NCBI GenBank assembly: GCA_039973685.1 | Contig: JBDWKL010000017.1 | Location: forward strand, 1-36,821 | Length of the DNA stretch: 36,821 nt | Direction of reading: 5' to 3' | Source of the DNA: Hyphomicrobiales bacterium | GTDB lineage: Bacteria > Pseudomonadota > Alphaproteobacteria > Rhizobiales > JACESI01 | Part shown: in pieces, positions 31,676 through 36,821 of the stretch | Layout: each line of letters opens with the position of its first letter | How positions within the stretch are numbered: the first letter of the stretch is position 1 | The notes under the pieces: generated by a model | Told to the model about the DNA's origin: nothing | Databases searched by the model: none | What the model saw: the letters and a program-made list of their open reading frames with translations, nothing else | Translations under genes and position numbers: made by a program

Positions 31676-33529
31676 ATGATTTCAATGCTTATACCAGCCA
31701 CCGTGTTTTGGGTGGCCACCACTTTGGTTGTTTATCATCATGTGGTGTTTCCATTATTCGCTAAGTTCTTGGCGCGGTTTATCCGTTCGTTTAAAGAGCC
31801 GTTGGTCGTGAAAGACTTACCAGAAGACACGTTGCCGCGTGTTGCTGTGGTTGTTCCTGCCTTCAATGAAGAAACCTTCATTACGGAAAAAATCGCCAAT
31901 CTTGCAGCCCTTGATTATCCTGCTGATAAGCTTGAAATCATCATTGCGTCTGATGGTTCAAGCGATGATACGGTTGCTCTTGCAAAGAAAGCTTTGAAAA
32001 AAGCGCGTAACCTCGTTGCAACCGTTAAAGACTTCAGCATGAACCGCGGCAAAATTGCGGTTTTGAATGAAATCATTCCGCAGCTTGATGCCGATATTAT
32101 TGTTTTAAGTGATGTGTCTGCTGTTGTTGGGCAAAATGCGATCAAACGCCTTGCAAGTCACTTTGCAAGTGAACGTGTGGGCGTGGTGTCTGGCACTTAT
32201 CAGTTGGATAAACCAGGCAGCGAAGGCGAACGCCTATATTGGAATTTTCAAACGGCTTTAAAGCGGGATGAAAATACAATTGGCGCAATTATGGGTGCGC
32301 ATGGTGCGTTTTACGCGATCCGTGGTGGTCTGTTTGAAACGTTGGAAGCTGATACAATCAATGATGATTTCATCATTCCAATGCGCATCATTGGTGCTGG
32401 ATATGAAAGTATCTATGACACGTCTATCGTCGCGCGCGAACGTGAACAAACGCAAATGGGGCAAGATTTTCGACGTCGGGTTCGTATGTCTGCCGGTGGA
32501 ATGCAACAAATTGTTCGTTTGATGGAGCTTTTCAACCCATTGCGGCCAGGTGTTGCTTTTGTTTTTGCCTCTGGCAAAGCATTGCGCACATTCTCACCAT
32601 TTTTACTCGCAGCCATGTTGCTCACCAGCTTAGCGCTGACGCTTATGGGTGAGTTCTTTTATGCATTGCCGTTCCTTGGGCTGACGGCACTTGTTTATCT
32701 GGGGTATGCCCAAATACAGGGGAATTTGATGAACCTTCCAAAAATCACACGGCCGTTTGCTTATCTTGCAGCCGGACATATGGCAGGTCTTGTCGGTGGA
32801 ATTCGTTTTCTAGCGCGCATGGACAAGGGGCGTTGGGGACGCGCTTCTGATGCCGGAGCTGATCAATTTAATGGTGAAGCAGGCGATGCTTTAGCGTTGA
32901 GTTTTTTAACGCCAGCAACTCAAATTGGTAAGCGCTGTTTCGATATTGTGGTGGCAAGTGCTGCTTTTGTCGTCTTCGCTGCTTTGTTCCCATTTATTGC
33001 TTTGCTGATAAAGCTCGATTCACCGGGTCCCATTTTCTATCGCCAACTACGTGTTGGTACACGGACAGAAAATGAATCTAGGCTCTTCCTTCTTGCGAAA
33101 TTTCGCACAATGCGCACGGATGCAGAGTCTAAAACGGGCGCTGTATGGGCATCTAAGAACGATCCGCGAATCACTCGGTTCGGTAATTTCATGCGTAAAA
33201 CGCGTTTGGATGAGTTTCCACAGTGTCTAAATGTGCTTGCAGGCGACATGTCTATCGTTGGTCCTAGACCCGAAAGACCAGCCTTTTTTGCCAAGCTTGA
33301 AAGGGAAATTCCCTTTTATACAGAACGTACTTACGGTCTTCGACCGGGTATTACTGGTCTTGCGCAAGTAACTACTGGTTATGATGAAAGTGTGGAAGAC
33401 GTTCGAGAGAAGGTGCTTCATGATCATGTGTATGCTACAAGATTAGGCAGGTTGAGTGAGTGGTTTTGGACAGATGTTTCTATCTGTTTTAAAACATTTA
33501 CTGTTATGGTTCTTGGAAAAGGACAGTAA
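31676..33529 (+). CDS. Fusion of GT2 glycosyltransferase and undecaprenyl-phosphate sugar-1-phosphate transferase
   Basis: This is a 617-residue membrane protein joining two enzymes. After an N-terminal membrane helix, the GT2 domain (about 53-270) has VAVVVPAFNEETFITEKIAN, IASDGSSDDT, MNRGKIAVLNEI, GAHGAFYAIRGGLF and FRRRVRMSAGG. Several membrane segments (300-385) follow. The C-terminal bacterial sugar transferase (about 415-617) has KRCFDIVVASAAF, SPGPIFYRQLRVG, FLLAKFRTMRTDAE, TRLDEFPQCLNVLAGDMSIV, GPRPERP and YGLRPGITGLAQV, the ExoY/WcaJ/SypR signature that starts a repeat unit on undecaprenyl phosphate. In V. fischeri, SypQ (GT2) and SypR (transferase) are separate. AAGGG precedes ATG. 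One polypeptide could prime and extend the same lipid carrier. Confidence 0.9.
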   Translation: MISMLIPATVFWVATTLVVYHHVVFPLFAKFLARFIRSFKEPLVVKDLPEDTLPRVAVVVPAFNEETFITEKIANLAALDYPADKLEIIIASDGSSDDTVALAKKALKKARNLVATVKDFSMNRGKIAVLNEIIPQLDADIIVLSDVSAVVGQNAIKRLASHFASERVGVVSGTYQLDKPGSEGERLYWNFQTALKRDENTIGAIMGAHGAFYAIRGGLFETLEADTINDDFIIPMRIIGAGYESIYDTSIVAREREQTQMGQDFRRRVRMSAGGMQQIVRLMELFNPLRPGVAFVFASGKALRTFSPFLLAAMLLTSLALTLMGEFFYALPFLGLTALVYLGYAQIQGNLMNLPKITRPFAYLAAGHMAGLVGGIRFLARMDKGRWGRASDAGADQFNGEAGDALALSFLTPATQIGKRCFDIVVASAAFVVFAALFPFIALLIKLDSPGPIFYRQLRVGTRTENESRLFLLAKFRTMRTDAESKTGAVWASKNDPRITRFGNFMRKTRLDEFPQCLNVLAGDMSIVGPRPERPAFFAKLEREIPFYTERTYGLRPGITGLAQVTTGYDESVEDVREKVLHDHVYATRLGRLSEWFWTDVSICFKTFTVMVLGKGQ

Positions 33530-33695
33530 TGTGAGAAAAACACCTTCCTATTAGTAGTGTTGAAGACCTTTAGAAATGGCTGGGGCAATTCCAAATTTTG
33601 GGGCCTTTGAAGATCATCGTCTTTTAGTGTTTTGCTCTCCCTTAAACACTTTTGCGGCTTCGGTGACACTTCTCTAACCATTTTCGTTAAAGACT

Positions 33696-33729
33696 AGCGC
33701 CCGGTTACTCCTTCCGACCGGGCGCTTTT
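33696..33729 (+). terminator. Rho-independent terminator of the glycosyltransferase operon
   Basis: AGCGCCCGGT (33696-33705) pairs perfectly with ACCGGGCGCT (33717-33726) around an 11-base loop, followed by a short T-run. It separates the glycosyltransferase pair from the kinase gene, which therefore needs its own promoter, in the roughly 235-base gap or read through. Nothing else was recognised in 33530-33695. Confidence 0.88.
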
Positions 33730-33762
33730 CGTATGTGCCCGATTAACAATGCGGGGCACACG

Positions 33763-36108
33763 ATGGTCAAAGATAACGACAACCAGCCACAAACACAGGC
33801 AAACTCTACAAAACCTAGCAAAGGCCGAGGGCTTTTGTTGGCGATGGGTGCCTTGCTAATGGGGGGACTGATTGCTGCCCCAATGGTTTTGCCAATGGGT
33901 GATGAGCTGCAAACCTTTGTCAGCAATTATGCCTATCTCCAGCCATTTGCTGTTGTTTTGCTCGTCGCAATGACGCTTGTTGCGGTTTTAAGTGAAGGAA
34001 AACCTTCAAAAATTTCAACGCCAGAGCAGGAAGAAGACGAAGAGGCCACGGATTTCCTAACTGATGCTTTGGAAAGTGTAACCGAAGGCTATGCGCGATT
34101 TGATGATCGCGAAGCTTTGGTGTTTTTCAACACGCCCTTCATTAAGATGTTCCCAGATTTGACGGATGAATTGAATGAGGGAGCGATTTTTGGAAAGCTT
34201 CTGAGATCTGCAAAACGAGCAGGGTCATTTCTCGACGTTGACGGGTATGAAGTATTTGATGCGGTTATGGATGGTTGGAGAATGGCGGATGCCGAGCCAA
34301 TTGCCATGCCAATGGCAGATGGTCGCTGGCTAACCATTACGTTTTCAAAACGGGTTGATGGGACGCGGATTATTCTGGTCAGTGATGTAACTGAGCTTAA
34401 AGATCGTGAAATGGCGTTGATCCAAGCGCAAAATGATCTTGAAGAAAAAGCGTCAGAAATGTGGAATCTAGCGGTTAAAGCGCAACAAGCAAGCCGTGCA
34501 AAATCTGATTTCCTTGCTGTTATTTCACACGAAATTCGCACGCCAATGAACGCAATTGTTGGGATGTCCGATCTGTTGACCGATACAGATCTTGATAAAA
34601 CGCAACAAAAGTATGCTGATGGTATTGGCGAGTCAGCTGATCATTTGCTGAGCTTAATCAGTGACATCCTCGATTTCGCCCGCCTAGATTCAAGCCATTA
34701 TAAACTTGATGATGCGCCATTTGATTTGAAGCATATGCTTGAATCAACTGTTGAAATGGCGAGAAACTTGCCACGTGCTGATGGCGTGAAGTTGGTGACA
34801 TCGTTCCCGAAAGAACTGCCAAAAGCAGTGATGGGGGATGCAGGCCGCGTTTCGCAGGTGGCGCTTAATCTACTTTCCAATGCAACGAAGTTTACCGATG
34901 ACGGTACAATCGAGATCGGCGTTGAAGTCATTGAGAAGGTGAAGGGCAAGTCCCATATTCGCTTCTTTGTTGCTGATACGGGGCCGGGTATTCCTGACAT
35001 CTTGAAGAAAACGCTCTTTGAACCATTTGAAAAAGATCGCAATTGGGCTGTGCCGCACCGTGAAGGCCTATCCAATAATGGCACGGGCCTTGGTCTTGCC
35101 ATTTGCCGTAAGCTTGTTGAACTCATGGGCGGTTCAATTGGTTTTGATGAAACACGCAGCCAAGGCACTAAAGTTTTCTTTGAACTGGTGTTTGATATTG
35201 CGGATGCCAAGAAATTGGTGGCGCCGAAAGAAATTAAGGTCGATTTCTCAGACGATATGCCATCGATGCGCGTGCTTGTGGCTGAAGACACGCCGGCAAG
35301 TCAGCTTGTGATCAAGACCATGCTGGAAAAACTCGGCCATAAAGTTCAAACCGCAGTCAACGGTGAAGAGGCTTTGCAAGCGATGGAGCTTGGCGGGTTT
35401 GATTTGGTGCTGATGGATCTGGAAATGCCGAAAATGGATGGCATTGAAGCAACCGAAGAAATTCGTAAACTTGAAGGGCGAACCAGCGAAACGCCGATTG
35501 TTGCGTTGACGGCGCAAGCCTTGGAAAGTCGCCGTAAGGTTGCACTTCAAGCGGGCATGAATGATTATTTGATCAAGCCACTTAGAACGGCTGATTTGCA
35601 AAAAGTTCTGGCAAGTGTTGCTGTTGATGTTGCCAAAGCAGATGCGAAACGGGCGCTTGTAAAAGCTGACAAGAAGAAAAAAGCCAAGTCAGAACAATCA
35701 ACTAAGAAGGCAAAGAGCAAAGAAACGTTCAAAGAAGATTTCAACGAAGATTTGTTTGACAGCATCCTCCTTGCTGATATGGCGGAAGCTCTCGGCTACG
35801 ATGATTTTGTGATGTTATTTGGTAAATTCCGCAAAAATGCTGTTGAGCAACTTGAAAAGCTTGAAGGCGCTATTGGTGACGATGATCAAGAGCAGCTTGT
35901 CTCTGTCGCCCACCGTTTAGTTGGTCTTTTCTCACAGTTTGGCGTTCAAGAGGTGGCTGATCTTGCGGCTAAAACTGAGACGGAAAACAATGATAAACAA
36001 CGTTTGAAACATGCCTCTGTTTTGAAAGATAAGGGCACAGCATCGTTGGGCCATGTTGAAAAAATGCTAGATGATAATGTGTTCTTCCCAGAGCGAAAAT
36101 CTGCATAA
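33763..36108 (+). CDS. Hybrid histidine kinase with PAS, receiver and HPt domains (SypF/LuxQ-like)
   Basis: This is a 781-residue phosphorelay kinase. Two membrane helices (about 23-45 and 58-76) are separated by only a dozen residues, so there is no sizeable periplasmic sensor. Next come a PAS-like domain (about 95-220), HisKA with ISHEIRTPMNAIVGMS (H256), the N-box ALNLLSNATKFT, G-boxes DTGPGIP and NGTGLGLAI, and a receiver with phosphoacceptor D552 (LVLMDLEMPKMDGIEA). A Lys-rich linker (about 630-660) leads to an HPt domain with VAHRLVGLFSQFG (H717). H256 to D552 to H717 forms a complete relay needing only an output regulator, which is encoded next door. I prefer ATG 33763 (GGGG upstream) over 33733. 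Input signal unknown; PAS implies a cytoplasmic ligand. Confidence 0.9.
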   Translation: MVKDNDNQPQTQANSTKPSKGRGLLLAMGALLMGGLIAAPMVLPMGDELQTFVSNYAYLQPFAVVLLVAMTLVAVLSEGKPSKISTPEQEEDEEATDFLTDALESVTEGYARFDDREALVFFNTPFIKMFPDLTDELNEGAIFGKLLRSAKRAGSFLDVDGYEVFDAVMDGWRMADAEPIAMPMADGRWLTITFSKRVDGTRIILVSDVTELKDREMALIQAQNDLEEKASEMWNLAVKAQQASRAKSDFLAVISHEIRTPMNAIVGMSDLLTDTDLDKTQQKYADGIGESADHLLSLISDILDFARLDSSHYKLDDAPFDLKHMLESTVEMARNLPRADGVKLVTSFPKELPKAVMGDAGRVSQVALNLLSNATKFTDDGTIEIGVEVIEKVKGKSHIRFFVADTGPGIPDILKKTLFEPFEKDRNWAVPHREGLSNNGTGLGLAICRKLVELMGGSIGFDETRSQGTKVFFELVFDIADAKKLVAPKEIKVDFSDDMPSMRVLVAEDTPASQLVIKTMLEKLGHKVQTAVNGEEALQAMELGGFDLVLMDLEMPKMDGIEATEEIRKLEGRTSETPIVALTAQALESRRKVALQAGMNDYLIKPLRTADLQKVLASVAVDVAKADAKRALVKADKKKKAKSEQSTKKAKSKETFKEDFNEDLFDSILLADMAEALGYDDFVMLFGKFRKNAVEQLEKLEGAIGDDDQEQLVSVAHRLVGLFSQFGVQEVADLAAKTETENNDKQRLKHASVLKDKGTASLGHVEKMLDDNVFFPERKSA

Positions 36109-36135
36109 GCCTGTCATCTAAGGGTAATTTTAAAC

Positions 36136-36168
36136 AGCCTCTCGCAGTTTTCTGCGGGGGGCTTTTTT
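36136..36168 (+). terminator. Rho-independent terminator after the hybrid kinase gene
   Basis: AGCCTCTCGCAG (36136-36147) and CTGCGGGGGGCT (36152-36163) form a 12-bp stem including G-U pairs around a TTTT loop, continuing into a six-T run. It lies 28 bases after the kinase stop and separates it from the regulator gene. Confidence 0.9.
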
Positions 36169-36264
36169 GTGGATACAGCTTTCAGTTGCAAACCTTCACC
36201 TCCCCTTAACCCTGTTTCTTTACTGTTTGACTTAAATTTGGTGCTGTAATTTGGGTGTGGTGGC

Positions 36265-36821
36265 ATGACAATACCCTTGAGTGATGGTCGTTTGAGGCCT
36301 TCACGTGTCTTGTTGGTTGAAGATTCGTTTGCTCTTTCAGAGACTTATCAGGCTTACCTGAAGTCCGAAGGCTACGAAATCACGTGTGTAGAAACGGGTC
36401 AGGCGGCGATGGACATCATCGCTAAAGACCCGCCTGATGTTGCTGTTCTTGATGTGCATTTGCCGGATATGAACGGCATTGAGATGCTCAAAGAGCTAAA
36501 AGCGCGCGATGTTCCCACCGATGTGATCATTATTACGGGCCATGCTTCCGTGAATTTGGCCGTTGATGCCATGCGTGAAGGTGCAGCCGACTTCATTATG
36601 AAGCCATTTACGGCTGAACGTCTTCGGGTCACTGTTCGCAACGCTGCTGAACGTCGCAATCTCGAAGCGAAAATTGAACAAATTCAAGAAGAATTGCACC
36701 GTGATCGGTTTGTTAGTTTCGTCGGGCGTTCGCCTGCGATGCAAACGGTCTATCAAACGTTGCAAAGTGCGGCAGGATCTGATGCCACTGTGTTCGTTCG
36801 CGGTGAAAGCGGCACGGGTAA
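36265..36821 (+). CDS. Sigma-54-dependent response regulator, LuxO/SypG-like (partial, N-terminal 185 residues)
   Basis: This is the N-terminal part of an NtrC-family activator, cut by the window edge inside its AAA+ Walker A. The receiver (about 14-130) contains VLLVEDSFALSETYQAYL, phosphoacceptor D63 (VAVLDVHLPDMNGIEML), the Thr switch IIITGHASVNLAVDAM and the Lys in DFIMKPFTAERLRVTVRNAA. The AAA+ domain begins FVGRSPAMQTVYQTLQSAA and reaches VRGESGTGK. The segments LRVTVRNA and AMQTVYQTLQSAAGSDATVF are very close to Vibrio LuxO. The GAFTGA sigma-54 contact loop and the DNA-binding helix lie beyond the edge. It is the natural receiver for the HPt of the preceding kinase and the candidate activator of the promoters at 30281-30507. 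Start ATG 36265 is chosen by family fit. Confidence 0.9.
   Translation, partial: MTIPLSDGRLRPSRVLLVEDSFALSETYQAYLKSEGYEITCVETGQAAMDIIAKDPPDVAVLDVHLPDMNGIEMLKELKARDVPTDVIIITGHASVNLAVDAMREGAADFIMKPFTAERLRVTVRNAAERRNLEAKIEQIQEELHRDRFVSFVGRSPAMQTVYQTLQSAAGSDATVFVRGESGTG

Noticed and set aside
34089-35601. Antisense open frames within the hybrid kinase gene (up to about 197 codons)
   Set aside because: The sense frame carries complete kinase and receiver motifs; the antisense products show no family pattern or ribosome site.

Overview
The window looks like chromosomal DNA of an alphaproteobacterium, probably a marine member of the Hyphomicrobiales. The main evidence is the block DUF2948 - hisD - UPF0262 - LMW-phosphatase - infA - maf - yacG - tRNA-Phe, an arrangement I know from rhizobial genomes. 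Base composition looks moderate and not strongly GC-rich (not computed). I saw no insertion sequence, phage module or CRISPR array. I cannot name the genus.

Layout. Positions 1-3.5 kb hold the start of cysD, a secreted SH3-like protein, a PLP-dependent sulfur amino acid enzyme and ugd (UDP-glucose dehydrogenase). Positions 3.6-6.2 kb hold an envelope-stress module resembling CpxP/Spy-CpxR-CpxA, with a perfect GTAAA-N5-GTAAA box in its leader region. Positions 6.3-9.3 kb are a polar amino acid ABC importer operon. Divergent from it are an aminotransferase and a translationally coupled MFS carrier (9.5-11.9 kb). Positions 12-18.7 kb hold the conserved housekeeping block, interrupted by a secreted protein that ends in a von Hippel-Lindau (VHL) beta-type domain. 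Positions 18.9-24.3 kb hold a ThDP enzyme, an MsbA-like exporter, a cold-shock protein and a RecD/Pif1-like helicase.

The most striking part is 24.4-36.8 kb, which resembles the Vibrio fischeri syp symbiosis/biofilm polysaccharide locus. One operon on the minus strand reads STAS protein (SypA-like) - lipoprotein - giant polysaccharide export protein with ten SLBB repeats (SypC-like) - P-loop ATPase (SypD-like). The divergent operon reads GT4 glycosyltransferase - a fused GT2/sugar-phosphate transferase (a SypQ+SypR-like fusion). Downstream lie a hybrid histidine kinase with receiver and HPt domains (SypF/LuxQ-like) and a sigma-54-dependent response regulator of the LuxO/SypG type, cut by the window edge.

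The 384-bp divergent region between the two operons has two outward-facing sigma-54 promoters (GG-N10-GC). Between them are four copies of a motif matching, exactly in two cases, the LuxO site TTGCA-W3-TGCAA. The layout is almost mirror-symmetric. The sequence therefore suggests a self-contained phosphorelay: hybrid kinase to HPt to LuxO-like activator to divergent sigma-54 promoters to polysaccharide synthesis and export. Functional statements are inferred from motifs and memory of families; no searches were run.
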